Shown here piece by piece: positions 51,054 to 59,786 of a stretch of DNA of 64,000 nt. The stretch is taken from the NCBI RefSeq assembly GCF_002979475.1, contig NZ_PCOY01000007.1:62001-126000 (forward strand), given 5' to 3'. A program made the position numbers and the translations under genes. The stretch is from Microbacterium sp. MYb62 (GTDB lineage: Bacteria; Actinomycetota; Actinomycetes; Actinomycetales; Microbacteriaceae). The stretch's first letter is position 1; the number at the start of each line of letters is the position of its first letter. A model generated the notes under the pieces. That model made no database searches. It saw nothing but the letters and a program-made list of their open reading frames with translations, and had not been told where the DNA came from.

Positions 51054-51602
51054 ATGGAGGAACTCCGCACACGCATCGCCCGCACCCTGCGTCGAGAACG
51101 GGAGACCGCCGGCCTGTCGGTGTCCGAACTCGCTCGACGCGCGGGGATCTCCAAGGCGACCGTCTCCCAGCTCGAGAGCGGCGCCGGCAACCCCAGCGTC
51201 GAGACGCTCTGGGCGCTCGGCGTCGCGCTCGGGGTACCGTTCGCCGTGCTCGTCGACCAGCAGGCGAATGCCCCGACCCTCATCCGCGCCGACGACCTGG
51301 GGGGCGTCCCCTCTTCGGCCGCGGCGTACAGCGCGACACTGCTGTCGGCCAGCCCGCCCGGCGCGAGACGCGATGTCTACCTGATCCGCGCTGAGCCGGG
51401 CGATGCGCGTCGCTCGGACCCCCATCACCCCGGAACCATCGAGCACGTGATCCTGCTCGCAGGCCACGCGCGCATCGGTCCCGTCGACGAACCGGTGGCG
51501 CTCGACCCGGGCGACTACCTCACCTACGCCGGCGACGCTCCGCACATCTTCGAGGCGACGGAACCGGGCACCAGCGCCGTGCTCATATCCGAGCTTCGCT
51601 GA
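51054..51602 (+). CDS. XRE-family regulator with C-terminal cupin domain
   Basis: A 182-residue regulator. Residues about 5-60 form a helix-turn-helix (LSVSELARRAGISKATVSQLESG), and about 100-180 form a cupin (HHPGTIEHVILLAGHARIG and the DPGDYLTYAGDAPHIFEA segment), the usual layout of amino-acid-responsive repressors. It is divergent from azlCD, so it most likely controls branched-chain amino acid export. The ATG at 51054 is only 16 bases after the palindrome, and no Shine-Dalgarno sequence is visible, so the message may be leaderless. Confidence 0.9.
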   Translation: MEELRTRIARTLRRERETAGLSVSELARRAGISKATVSQLESGAGNPSVETLWALGVALGVPFAVLVDQQANAPTLIRADDLGGVPSSAAAYSATLLSASPPGARRDVYLIRAEPGDARRSDPHHPGTIEHVILLAGHARIGPVDEPVALDPGDYLTYAGDAPHIFEATEPGTSAVLISELR

Positions 51603-51624
51603 GTCCGGCGTCGATACCGGAGGA

Positions 51625-52521
51625 TCAGTACCAATTCATCGCCTGAGAATGCGACCACGCGCTGCACGGCGTGCCGTACACCGACGAGATGTATCCCAGG
51701 CCCCAGGCGATCTGCGTGGCCGCGTTGGTCTGCCAGTCACCGCCGGCGGACGCCATCTTCCCACCGGGGAGCGCCTGCGGGATCCCCGTCGCCCCGCTCG
51801 GGTTGTACGCCTGGTAGTTCCAGCCGGATTCCTTGGTCCACAGCGAGCTCAGGCAAGAGAACTGATCCTCACCCCAGCCGTACGTGCTCGACATGATCTG
51901 TCGGGCAGAGGCCTTGGCGCCCTCGGGGGTGTTGGCAGCGGCCAGGGCGGCTGCCGCCTGTTCCGCCGCTGCCGCCTCCGCCGCCGCCTGCTCCGCGGCG
52001 ACTCTGGCCGCCTCCTCCGCAGCCCGCTTCTCCTGCGCGGCCGTGAGCGCTCCCTGGAGCACCTCCGTGCTCGCGACGACCCTCGCCGTCTCCGCATCCG
52101 CCTTGTCGGCGAGGACGCCCACGAGAAGCACCGGCATCACGTCGCTGTCATCGAGCTTCTCGATGTCGCGCTCGAGTTCGGAGGTGTCGACCGATGTCCG
52201 GGCGCCGACATCCAGACCGGATGCGACCACATCGGCGCGCAGCGCCTCCGCTTCCACGACGGCGCTCTTCGCGTCGTCGAGCGTCGCCGAGGCGTCTTCG
52301 GCGATCTGAGCCAACGGCTCCGTGCCGGCGACCGCGGGAGCCGCGACCGCGACTGCGGGGTTCACGGCCCCCGCCGCCGGGGTGGACGCGAGGCCGACGC
52401 TGAGCGTGATGCCGACGAGCGTCGCCGCAGCGACACTGAGAACGGTCATGGGTCGATGGGCCGCGGAGCGAGCAGATGCCGCGGCCGAGGCGCGCCGAAG
52501 CGCACGGGTCTTCTGAAGCAT
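51625..52521 (-). CDS. Secreted cell-wall lytic transglycosylase-like (SLT/Rpf-type) protein
   Basis: A 298-residue exported protein. A signal or anchor helix (about 25-50) is followed by an Ala-rich coiled coil (about 90-200) and a C-terminal domain of about 85 residues with the SLT-like core LSSLWTKESGWNYQAYNPSG-ATGIPQALPGGKM, where the Glu in KESGW is the candidate catalytic acid. Two cysteines (FSCLSS and GTPCSAWS) could form a disulfide. It likely trims peptidoglycan. ATG at 52519-52521 chosen; an in-frame ATG at 52566 would add 15 residues. The upstream leader is structured (next entry). Confidence 0.8.
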   Translation of the reverse strand: MLQKTRALRRASAAASARSAAHRPMTVLSVAAATLVGITLSVGLASTPAAGAVNPAVAVAAPAVAGTEPLAQIAEDASATLDDAKSAVVEAEALRADVVASGLDVGARTSVDTSELERDIEKLDDSDVMPVLLVGVLADKADAETARVVASTEVLQGALTAAQEKRAAEEAARVAAEQAAAEAAAAEQAAAALAAANTPEGAKASARQIMSSTYGWGEDQFSCLSSLWTKESGWNYQAYNPSGATGIPQALPGGKMASAGGDWQTNAATQIAWGLGYISSVYGTPCSAWSHSQAMNWY

Positions 52522-52600
52522 TGGGTTCGACTTTCGGGTGGTCGTACGCCCTTGCAGGAGACTCATCGGGAGCTCGTCCCAGGCGCAAGTGAACGAGTCT
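52522..52600 (-). promoter_or_regulatory. Structured leader of the SLT-like gene
   Basis: Minus-strand leader. AGACTCGT (52600-52593) pairs with ATGAGTCT (52566-52559) over 8 bases, and CGAC (52544-52541) pairs with GTCG (52531-52528). A CTTGC/GCAAG alternative pairing exists across the loop. There is no Shine-Dalgarno sequence before the ATG. It does not match the c-di-AMP (ydaO) riboswitch pattern I know for such genes. Confidence 0.4.
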
Positions 52601-52650
52601 GGACCATCAACCTGAGCGAAAACCATCCCTCACCTGGGATTTACATGAGA

Positions 52651-52691
52651 AGAGGGCCTCGCGCACGCCTTTCGGCGGTGCGGGGCCCTCT
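52651..52691 (-). terminator. Terminator of typA
   Basis: On the minus strand AGAGGGCCCCGCACCGCC and GGCGTGCGCGAGGCCCTCT form a long stem with a GAAA-type loop, 26 bases after the typA stop. Confidence 0.88.
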
Positions 52692-52717
52692 CACTCGGAG
52701 TGTCTTCGAGTGTGAAC

Positions 52718-54631
52718 TCAGACGCTGGCGTCCTGACGCTTCAGACGCGCGGTCTCGCGCGCACGGGTGTTCGCGTCGAGGTTCACCTTGCGGATGCGGA
52801 CGACCTCGGGGGTCACCTCGACGCATTCGTCGTCGCGGGCGAACTCGAGGCTCTCCTCCAGCGTCAGCTGGCGCGGAGGCGTCATCGACTCGAAGGTGTC
52901 GGAGCTCGCCGCACGCATGTTGGTGAGCTTCTTCTCCTTCGTGATGTTCACGTCCATGTCATCGGCACGGGAGTTCTCGCCGATGACCATGCCCTCGTAG
53001 ACCTCCTGCGTGGGCTGCACGAAGAACGACATGCGCTCCTGCAGGGCGATCATCGCGAACGGGGTGACGACACCCTGGCGGTCGGCGACGATCGAGCCGT
53101 TCTGACGCGTCGTGATGGAACCGGCCCACGGCTCGTAGCCGTGGGAGATGGCGTTCGCGATGCCGGTGCCGCGCGTGGTGGTGAGGAACTCGCTGCGGAA
53201 GCCGATCAGGCCACGCGACGGGACGACGAACTCCATGCGGACCCAGCCGGTGCCGTGGTTCGTCATGTTCTCCATGCGGCCCTTGCGGCCCGCCAGCAGC
53301 TGCGTGATCGCGCCGAGGTGCTCCTCCGGCGTGTCGATCGTGAGGTGCTCGAACGGCTCGTAGGTCTTGCCGTCGATCTTCTTCGTGACCACCTGCGGCT
53401 TGCCGACGGTGAGCTCGAAGCCCTCACGGCGCATGTTCTCGACGAGGATGGCGAGGGCCAGCTCTCCGCGGCCCTGCACCTCCCAGGCATCCGGACGTCC
53501 GATGTCGACGACCTTCAGCGAGACGTTGCCGATGAGCTCCTTGTCGAGACGGTCCTTGACCATGCGAGCGGTGAGCTTGTGGCCCTTGACCTTGCCCATG
53601 AGCGGGGAGGTGTTGGTGCCGATCGTCATCGAGATGGCGGGATCGTCGACCGTGATGGCCGGCAGCGGACGCACATCCTCGGGGTCGGCGATGGTCTCGC
53701 CGATCGTGATGTTCTCGAACCCGGCGATGGCGACGATGTCGCCGGGGCCGGCGGAGTCGGCCGGGTAGCGCTCGAGCGCACGGGTCTTCAGGAGCTCGGT
53801 GATGCGCGCGTTCTGATGCGTGCCGTCGGCGCGGACCCAGGCCACGGTCTGGCCCTTCTTGAGCGTGCCGTTGAAGACGCGCAGCAGCGCGAGACGGCCG
53901 AGGAACGGGCTGGAGTCGAGGTTCGTGACCCAGGCCTGCAGCGGGTGCTCGTCGTCGTACGACGGCGCGGGAACGTGCTCGAGGATCGCCTCGAAGAGCG
54001 GCTCGAGGTCGTCGTTGTCGGGCAGCGATCCATCCGCGGGACGGTTCTGCGATGCGGCACCGGCACGACCGGAGGCGTAGACCACCGGCACGTCGAGCAG
54101 CGCGTCGACGTCGAGGTCGGGCACGTCGTCGACCAGGTCCGAGGCGAGACCGAGGAGCAGGTCATGCGCCTCTTCCTCGACCTCGGCGATGCGCGCGTCG
54201 GGGCGGTCGGTCTTGTTGACCAGGAGGATGACGGGGAGCTTCGACTCGAGTGCCTTGCGCAGCACGAAACGGGTCTGGGGCAGCGGGCCCTCACTCGCGT
54301 CGACGAGCAGCACGACGCCGTCGACCATGGAGAGGCCGCGCTCGACCTCACCACCGAAGTCGGCGTGGCCTGGGGTGTCGATCACGTTGATCGTGATCTC
54401 CTTGCCCTGGGCGTGCTTGCCCTTGTAGGTGATCGCCGTGTTCTTGGCGAGGATCGTGATGCCCTTCTCACGCTCCAGATCGTTCGAGTCCATGGCGCGC
54501 TCATCGACGTGGGCGTGTTCGCCGAAGGAACCCGTCTGACGCAGCATGGCGTCGACGAGAGTGGTCTTGCCGTGGTCGACGTGCGCGACGATTGCGACGT
54601 TGCGGAGGTCAGAACGGAGGGCGTGCGCCAT
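52718..54631 (-). CDS. typA: Translational GTPase TypA/BipA
   Basis: A 637-residue ribosome-associated GTPase of the EF-G-like family, involved in large-subunit biogenesis and stress adaptation. G motifs: AHVDHGKTT (residues 16-24), REKGITI (switch), [14 protein letters not shown] and NKTDRPDAR. The BipA-specific C-terminal domain is present ([10 protein letters not shown], then [14 protein letters not shown], then [12 protein letters not shown]). The ATG at 54629-54631 starts a full-length protein. It is divergent from the CPBP gene, 101 bases apart. Confidence 0.96.
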   Translation of the reverse strand: MAHALRSDLRNVAIVAHVDHGKTTLVDAMLRQTGSFGEHAHVDERAMDSNDLEREKGITILAKNTAITYKGKHAQGKEITINVIDTPGHADFGGEVERGLSMVDGVVLLVDASEGPLPQTRFVLRKALESKLPVILLVNKTDRPDARIAEVEEEAHDLLLGLASDLVDDVPDLDVDALLDVPVVYASGRAGAASQNRPADGSLPDNDDLEPLFEAILEHVPAPSYDDEHPLQAWVTNLDSSPFLGRLALLRVFNGTLKKGQTVAWVRADGTHQNARITELLKTRALERYPADSAGPGDIVAIAGFENITIGETIADPEDVRPLPAITVDDPAISMTIGTNTSPLMGKVKGHKLTARMVKDRLDKELIGNVSLKVVDIGRPDAWEVQGRGELALAILVENMRREGFELTVGKPQVVTKKIDGKTYEPFEHLTIDTPEEHLGAITQLLAGRKGRMENMTNHGTGWVRMEFVVPSRGLIGFRSEFLTTTRGTGIANAISHGYEPWAGSITTRQNGSIVADRQGVVTPFAMIALQERMSFFVQPTQEVYEGMVIGENSRADDMDVNITKEKKLTNMRAASSDTFESMTPPRQLTLEESLEFARDDECVEVTPEVVRIRKVNLDANTRARETARLKRQDASV

Positions 54632-54732
54632 GCAGGTGTCCTAAAAGATGTGGGGTTTCGCCGGGAAGCCGACGTTCCAGGATAACGCAAGCTCAGGGCG
54701 TGTTCCTGAATACAGGTCGTAGCATCGAGATC

Positions 54733-55539
54733 GTGACACGACCGCAGGCCCACGGAGACCTTCCGGAACTCTCCCCCACGCCCTCCCGCGCGCGCCTCTG
54801 GTGGGAGATCTCGATCGTCCTGGCCCTCGGCCTCGGCCAGTCCGCCGTGTACGCGATCGTGCAGCTCGCCTACCGCCTGACCGACGAGACGCCGATCGCC
54901 GACCAGGTCGCGAAGCTCAATCCGTCCCGCAGCGACAGGGAGGTCTTCGACCTCGTGTATCAGGTACTGTCGATCGGATTCTCGCTCGTCCCGGTGCTGC
55001 TGGTGTGCTTCCTGCTCTGGCAGTCGCGTCGTCCGCACCTGGAGCGGCTGGGTCTGGACGGCACCGGGATCGGGAAGGATGCGGGTCGCGGGGTCCTCCT
55101 CGTGCTCGTGATCGGCGTCCCGGGCCTGGGGCTCTATCTCGCCGGGCGGGCGCTGGGGCTCACCGTCGCGATCGACCCCGCGGGGATCGACGCCTACTGG
55201 TGGACCGTCCCGGTCCTGCTCCTGGCGGCGGCGCGCGCGTCGCTGCAGGAGGAGATCGTCGTGCTCGGATACCTCTTCACCCGGCTCAGGCAACTCGGCT
55301 GGAGCCCGTGGTCGATCATCCTCGGCACCTCGATCCTCCGCGCGAGCTACCACCTCTACCAGGGCTACCCCGCGTTCTTCGGGAACCTCGCGATGGGGCT
55401 GCTGTTCGGCTGGCTGTACCAGCGCACGGGACGGCTCATGCCGTTCCTCGTGGCGCATTTCCTGATCGACGCGGCCGCGTTCGTCGGCTACCCGTGGGCG
55501 GCCAGCATGTGGCCCGACCTGTTCGGGCTGCCCGGCTGA
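54733..55539 (+). CDS. CPBP-family intramembrane metalloprotease
   Basis: A 268-residue membrane protein with about eight helices. The CPBP (Abi/CAAX-like) signature is complete: ASLQEEIVVLGYLFTRL (the EE pair), RASYHLYQG with the histidine and AHFLIDAAAF with the second histidine/acid site. It probably cleaves membrane proteins or prenylated peptides; substrates are unknown. The start is the GTG at 54733, following a weak GAG site. It is divergent from typA and convergent with the PH-domain gene after 6 bases. Confidence 0.88.
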   Translation: MTRPQAHGDLPELSPTPSRARLWWEISIVLALGLGQSAVYAIVQLAYRLTDETPIADQVAKLNPSRSDREVFDLVYQVLSIGFSLVPVLLVCFLLWQSRRPHLERLGLDGTGIGKDAGRGVLLVLVIGVPGLGLYLAGRALGLTVAIDPAGIDAYWWTVPVLLLAAARASLQEEIVVLGYLFTRLRQLGWSPWSIILGTSILRASYHLYQGYPAFFGNLAMGLLFGWLYQRTGRLMPFLVAHFLIDAAAFVGYPWAASMWPDLFGLPG

Positions 55540-55545
55540 GCAGGA

Positions 55546-56109
55546 TCAGCCCGCGTTCGCGACGAGGATGGCGATGACCGCCCACACGACGATCACGCCC
55601 AGCGCGATCACGGCGGGACGATCCCAGCTGCGGCGGATCGGAGCATCGGCGGTGTCCGGCGCCGCCTGCCAGCGCTCCTCGATCTCGGTGAGAGCACGGA
55701 TCCCCGCAGGCACCTTCTCTTCGCCGTCACTGCGTGAAGGCATCCGGATCGAGCCGGCTTTGGCGGGGCCGCCGTAGCAGGACAGGTCCTTTCCGTCATC
55801 GAGGGAGAACACCAGCTGCCAGCGCAGATCGACCGCGCGCACACGCTGCCATCCGAACTCGATCCGGCGCAGGGCGTTCTGCACCCGCACGCCGTCGTCG
55901 TCGACACGGATCGACGACGCGAAGGAGTTGACGTACACGATCCAGAGCACCAGCAGCACCCAGGGCGCCAGCAGCATCATCTGCCCCCACCCGGCGCGCA
56001 CGACGGCGTCGCCCAGCAGGAACAGCGCGAGCAGCGTGCCGATCAACAGTGCGGCGGGGCCGGAGGGCGCACGGAATGTGCGCACGCCCTCCGACTGTTC
56101 GTCGGACAT
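55546..56109 (-). CDS. PH-domain-containing membrane protein
   Basis: A 187-residue protein with two N-terminal hydrophobic helices (about 20-35 and 42-62), a bacterial PH-like domain (DDDGVRVQNALRRIEFGWQRVRAVDLRW) and a C-terminal transmembrane helix (about 167-186). Such proteins are common and functionally unknown in actinobacteria. GTG-ATG tandem starts at 56112 and 56109; the ATG is taken. It begins 5 bases after the end of the ABC ATPase gene and is on the same strand, so it may be the last gene of the operon. Confidence 0.72.
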   Translation of the reverse strand: MSDEQSEGVRTFRAPSGPAALLIGTLLALFLLGDAVVRAGWGQMMLLAPWVLLVLWIVYVNSFASSIRVDDDGVRVQNALRRIEFGWQRVRAVDLRWQLVFSLDDGKDLSCYGGPAKAGSIRMPSRSDGEEKVPAGIRALTEIEERWQAAPDTADAPIRRSWDRPAVIALGVIVVWAVIAILVANAG

Positions 56110-56114
56110 CACCG

Positions 56115-57839
56115 TCAGCGACCGCCGAGGGCGATCGATGCGCCGGGGATCGCCTGGAGCAGACGATCCGTGTACTCCTGCTGCGGGTTGGCGAAGATGT
56201 CGTCGACGGTGCCGTGCTCGACGACGCGCCCCTGCTCCATCACACAGACCCGGTCCGCGATCACACGCACGACTGCGAGGTCGTGCGTGATGAAGAGGTA
56301 CGTCAGGTCGAGTTCGGACTGGAGCTCAGCGAGCAGGTTCAGCACCTGGGCCTGCACGAGCACGTCGAGCGCCGACACGGCCTCGTCGAGCACCACGATC
56401 TCCGGTTTGAGTGCCAGCGCCCTGGCGATCGCCACGCGCTGACGCTGACCCCCGGACAGCTCGTTCGGATACCGGTCGGCCACGCTCGAAGGGAGCGCCA
56501 CCTGATCGAGCACCTCGAGCACCCGCTTCCGACGCGAGGCGGTGTCGCCGACGCCGTGCACGCGCAGCGGCTCCGCCACCGTGTTGCCGATGTTGTGCAG
56601 CGGATCCAGCGACCCGTAGGGGTCCTGGAACACGGGCTGCATCTCGCGGCGCAGCGCCTGCAGCTCGGACCGCGAGAGCGTGTCGGTGTCCCGACCGTTC
56701 ACGAGGATCGAGCCCGACGTCTTGGTCTCCAGGCGCAGCAGCATCTTGGCCGCGGTCGACTTCCCGGATCCCGATTCGCCGACGATGGCCATCGTGGAGC
56801 CCTTGGGCACCTGGAAGGACATCTTGTCGACGGCCGTGAAGTCGCTGGAACGGAAGCCGCTCCCCCGGATCTTGTAGACCTTCGTGACGTCACGGAACTC
56901 GATCACCGGCTCGGCGGGAACCACCTCGGTGTGCGCGATCGACGCGAGGTCGACCGTGCCCGTGGTCTCCGTGAGCACCTCGGCGAGCGGGTCCACATGA
57001 CCGCTGACCGCGGTCTGGATGCGCTTCGACGCCAGGCTCGGCGCCGCTGCGACCAGTCGCTGCGTGTACGGGTGCTGCGGGTTCTGCAGGATCTCGAGCG
57101 CGGGGCCGGACTCCACGATGCGGCCTCGATGCATCACGACGAGGTTCTCCGCCCGTTCCGCGGCGAGCCCGAGGTCGTGGGTGATGAACAGGACCGCGGT
57201 GTTGCGCTCCTTCGTGAGGGTGTCGAGGTGATCGAGGATCCGCTTCTGCACGGTGACGTCGAGCGCGCTGGTGGGCTCGTCGGCGATGAGCAGCTTCGGA
57301 TCGGAAGACAACCCGATGCCGATGAGCACGCGCTGGCGCATGCCTCCCGAGAACTCGTGCGGGAACTGACGCAGTCGTCGATCGGCGTCGGCGAGACCCG
57401 CTTCCTTCAGCACGGCGATCGCCCGCTTGCGCGCAGCCTTGCGTCCGTCGGCCTGCCCGTTGGCGAGGATCGTCTCCTCGACCTGGAAGCCGATGCGGTG
57501 CACGGGGTTGAGGCTGTTCATCGGGTCCTGGGGAACCAGGCCGATGAGGTTGCCCCGCACGTGCTCGATCTCGGAGCGCGTGAGCTTCGTCAGCTCGCGC
57601 CCTTCGAACTTCACGGCGCCGCCGGTGACCGTCCCGCTGCCGGGGAGCAGGTTGATGATCGCGTGCGCGGTCGTCGACTTGCCCGAACCGGACTCGCCGA
57701 CGATCGCCATGGTCTCGCCGGGGTAGATGTCGAAGCTCACGCCGCGCACCGCCGGCACGAAGCCGTCCTGCGTCTTGAACGCGACCTCCAGGTTCTCGAT
57801 CGAGAGCAGGGGGACGTCAGGGGTGTAGTCGGCGGTCAT
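56115..57839 (-). CDS. Fused double ATP-binding protein of an oligopeptide ABC transporter (DppDF-like)
   Basis: A 574-residue protein containing two ABC ATPase domains of the oligopeptide/dipeptide subfamily, each with Walker A (GESGSGKST, first at about 48-56), a signature (LSGGQRQRVAIARAL in the second; SGGMRQRVLIGIGL in the first) and Walker B. The two halves correspond to DppD and DppF/OppF, so one polypeptide supplies both nucleotide sites. The ATG at 57837-57839 overlaps the permease stop by 4 bases. It powers uptake of peptides or similar solutes. Confidence 0.93.
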   Translation of the reverse strand: MTADYTPDVPLLSIENLEVAFKTQDGFVPAVRGVSFDIYPGETMAIVGESGSGKSTTAHAIINLLPGSGTVTGGAVKFEGRELTKLTRSEIEHVRGNLIGLVPQDPMNSLNPVHRIGFQVEETILANGQADGRKAARKRAIAVLKEAGLADADRRLRQFPHEFSGGMRQRVLIGIGLSSDPKLLIADEPTSALDVTVQKRILDHLDTLTKERNTAVLFITHDLGLAAERAENLVVMHRGRIVESGPALEILQNPQHPYTQRLVAAAPSLASKRIQTAVSGHVDPLAEVLTETTGTVDLASIAHTEVVPAEPVIEFRDVTKVYKIRGSGFRSSDFTAVDKMSFQVPKGSTMAIVGESGSGKSTAAKMLLRLETKTSGSILVNGRDTDTLSRSELQALRREMQPVFQDPYGSLDPLHNIGNTVAEPLRVHGVGDTASRRKRVLEVLDQVALPSSVADRYPNELSGGQRQRVAIARALALKPEIVVLDEAVSALDVLVQAQVLNLLAELQSELDLTYLFITHDLAVVRVIADRVCVMEQGRVVEHGTVDDIFANPQQEYTDRLLQAIPGASIALGGR

Positions 57840-58789
57840 CGCAGTGCCCTCGCCTTCGGGTCGAGTGCGTCTCGCACCGTCTCGCCGAGCATGATGAACG
57901 ACAGCACGGTGAGCGAGAGAGCGATCGACGGATAGATCAGCGGCATGGGGTCGGTGCGCAGGCGCTGCTGCGCCTGCGCGATGTCGTTGCCCCAGGAGAT
58001 GAACTCCGGGGGCAGTCCGACGCCCAGGAAGGACAGCGTGGCCTCCGCGGTGATCGCCGCGGCGAGACCCACCGTGCTGAGCACGATCACCGGGGCGATC
58101 GAGTTCGGCATGACGTGCGAGAACATCGTCCGCACCCGGGAGACCCCGAGCGCCTCGGATGCCATCACGAAGTCGGCGGAGCGTACCCGCAGGATCTCGG
58201 CCCTCAGGATGCGGGCCACAGCCGGCCACCCGAAGAAGCCGATCGCCAGCGAGACCACGAGGATGTTCCGGTTGTCCAGGAACATCGACATGATGACGAC
58301 CGCGGCGAGCACGTAGGGGATCGCGAAGAACATGTCGCCGATGCGCATCAGCAGCGAGTCGATCCAGCCGCCGAAGAATCCGGCGAATGCACCGATCACG
58401 ATGCCCATGATCGCGATGATGATCGTCACGAGGATGCCGACCGAGAGCGAGGTACCCGCGCCGTGCACGACACGGGAGTACACGTCGCAGCCCTGGAAGG
58501 TGTACCCGAAGGGGTGTCCTTCCGAAGGACCGTCGTTCGAGAACTTCAGTTCGCAGGCGAACGGATCGACCGGAGCGAACAGATCGGGGAACGCAGCCAC
58601 GACGACCAGGATCACCACGAAGGCACCAGCGGTCCAGAACATCCAGCGACCGCGGAGGTCGCGCCACGCGTCGAGCCACAGGTTGCTCTTGCGCTCGCTG
58701 ACGCGGACGGCGTCGACGGCTCCGAGACCGACTTCGTCGGACTCGGCCACATAATGCGCCATACGGCGGACGGAAGGCTTATCGGACAT
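57836..58789 (-). CDS. Oligopeptide ABC transporter permease, DppC-like
   Basis: A 317-residue inner-membrane permease with six helices. The family marks are the N-terminal RGRWMFWTAGAFVV helix, the cytoplasmic EAA loop EALGVSRVRTMFSHVMPNSIAP and the DppC-type GISWGN-like GNDIAQAQQRL segment. The ATG at 58787-58789 follows GAGG and overlaps the upstream permease stop by 11 bases. It pairs with the DppB-like subunit to form the channel. Confidence 0.93.
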   Translation of the reverse strand: MSDKPSVRRMAHYVAESDEVGLGAVDAVRVSERKSNLWLDAWRDLRGRWMFWTAGAFVVILVVVAAFPDLFAPVDPFACELKFSNDGPSEGHPFGYTFQGCDVYSRVVHGAGTSLSVGILVTIIIAIMGIVIGAFAGFFGGWIDSLLMRIGDMFFAIPYVLAAVVIMSMFLDNRNILVVSLAIGFFGWPAVARILRAEILRVRSADFVMASEALGVSRVRTMFSHVMPNSIAPVIVLSTVGLAAAITAEATLSFLGVGLPPEFISWGNDIAQAQQRLRTDPMPLIYPSIALSLTVLSFIMLGETVRDALDPKARALR

Positions 58790-59708
58790 AGCGGATCCTC
58801 GGGTCGAGCACACCGTAGAGCAGATCGATGAACAGGTTGACCAGGACGTAGATCACGACGAGAACGGTCACGATCGAGACGATCTCCGGGCCGTCGTGCT
58901 GGTTGATGGCCTTGAAGAGCTCGTTACCGATACCGGGCACGTTGAACACGCCCTCGGTGACGGTGGCGCCGACGATCAGGATGCCGAAGTCGGCAGCGAG
59001 GTTCGTCGTCACGGGAATGAGCGAGTTGCGCAGCACGTGCACGGGGATGACGCGCCGTGTGGGAAGCCCCTTGCCGAACGCCATCCGCACGAAGTCCTGC
59101 TGGCGCGTCTCGATGACCGAGTTGCGCGTGAGGCGGACGACGTAGGCGAAGTTCAGGGCAGCGAGGACGATCGCCGGGAGTATCAGGTCCGACCATGGTG
59201 CGCCTCTGCCGACCGTGGGTCGGAACAGATGCAGCTCGATGGCGAGGAAGTACTGCGCGATGAAGGCGAGGACGAACACCGGGATCGAGATGAGCACGAG
59301 GCTCACCAGCATCGACGCGTGGTCGAACAGACTGTTCTTGCGCAGACCGGAGATGAGGCCGACCACGACGCCGAAGAGCAGCTGGATGATGATCGCGAGC
59401 AGCGCGAGACGCAGCGTCACCGGGAACTTCGCGGCGAGGATCTCGTTGACGCTCTGACCTCGGAAGGTCGTTCCCAGGTCGCCCCGGAACAGATCGCCGA
59501 GGTAGATCAGGTAGCGCGTGAAGAACGGCTGGTCCAGGTGGTACTGCGCCTGCAAGGCCGCGTACTGCGCGTCGGTCGGCGTCTTGTCGCCGAACAGAGC
59601 GAGGATCGGGTCGCCAGGGAGGAGGAAGACCATCGAGAAGATCAGGAAGGTCGCCCCGAGGAAGACGGGTATCGCCTGAAGCAGGCGACGAATGATGTAG
59701 GCAGTCAT
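58779..59708 (-). CDS. Oligopeptide ABC transporter permease, DppB-like
   Basis: A 309-residue permease: N-terminal helix RRLLQAIPVFLGATFLIFSMVFLLPGDPI (in part), six transmembrane helices, and the EAA loop GKGLPTRRVIPVHVLRNSLIP. The DppB-type GDLFRGDLGTTFRG segment lies near residue 85. The ATG at 59706-59708 is used; an in-frame ATG at 59750 lies inside the upstream hairpin, so the shorter start is preferred. It follows the substrate-binding protein gene after 78 bases containing that hairpin. Confidence 0.92.
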   Translation of the reverse strand: MTAYIIRRLLQAIPVFLGATFLIFSMVFLLPGDPILALFGDKTPTDAQYAALQAQYHLDQPFFTRYLIYLGDLFRGDLGTTFRGQSVNEILAAKFPVTLRLALLAIIIQLLFGVVVGLISGLRKNSLFDHASMLVSLVLISIPVFVLAFIAQYFLAIELHLFRPTVGRGAPWSDLILPAIVLAALNFAYVVRLTRNSVIETRQQDFVRMAFGKGLPTRRVIPVHVLRNSLIPVTTNLAADFGILIVGATVTEGVFNVPGIGNELFKAINQHDGPEIVSIVTVLVVIYVLVNLFIDLLYGVLDPRIRYVR

Positions 59709-59725
59709 AGCGTGAACCGAACCGC

Positions 59726-59763
59726 GCCGTGCGGGGCGACGCATGAGCATCGCCCCGCACGGC
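59726..59763 (-). terminator. Intercistronic hairpin between the substrate-binding protein and permease genes
   Basis: Perfect 14-base stem GCCGTGCGGGGCGA / TCGCCCCGCACGGC with a 10-base loop, extended outward by AACC/GGTT. It lies 23 bases after the substrate-binding gene stop and 17 bases before the permease start. It is well placed to reduce read-through or protect the 5' message so that more binding protein than permease is made. Confidence 0.85.
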
Positions 59764-59786
59764 GGGTTCAGATCAGAGCGGGAGTG

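Noticed and set aside
52522-52640. A c-di-AMP (ydaO-type) riboswitch before the SLT-like gene
   Set aside because: Expected because of the gene type, but the conserved blocks of that riboswitch were not found; only a generic structured leader can be claimed.
52700-54685. A 661-codon plus-strand open frame opposite typA
   Set aside because: Antisense shadow; typA is complete with all GTPase motifs on the minus strand.
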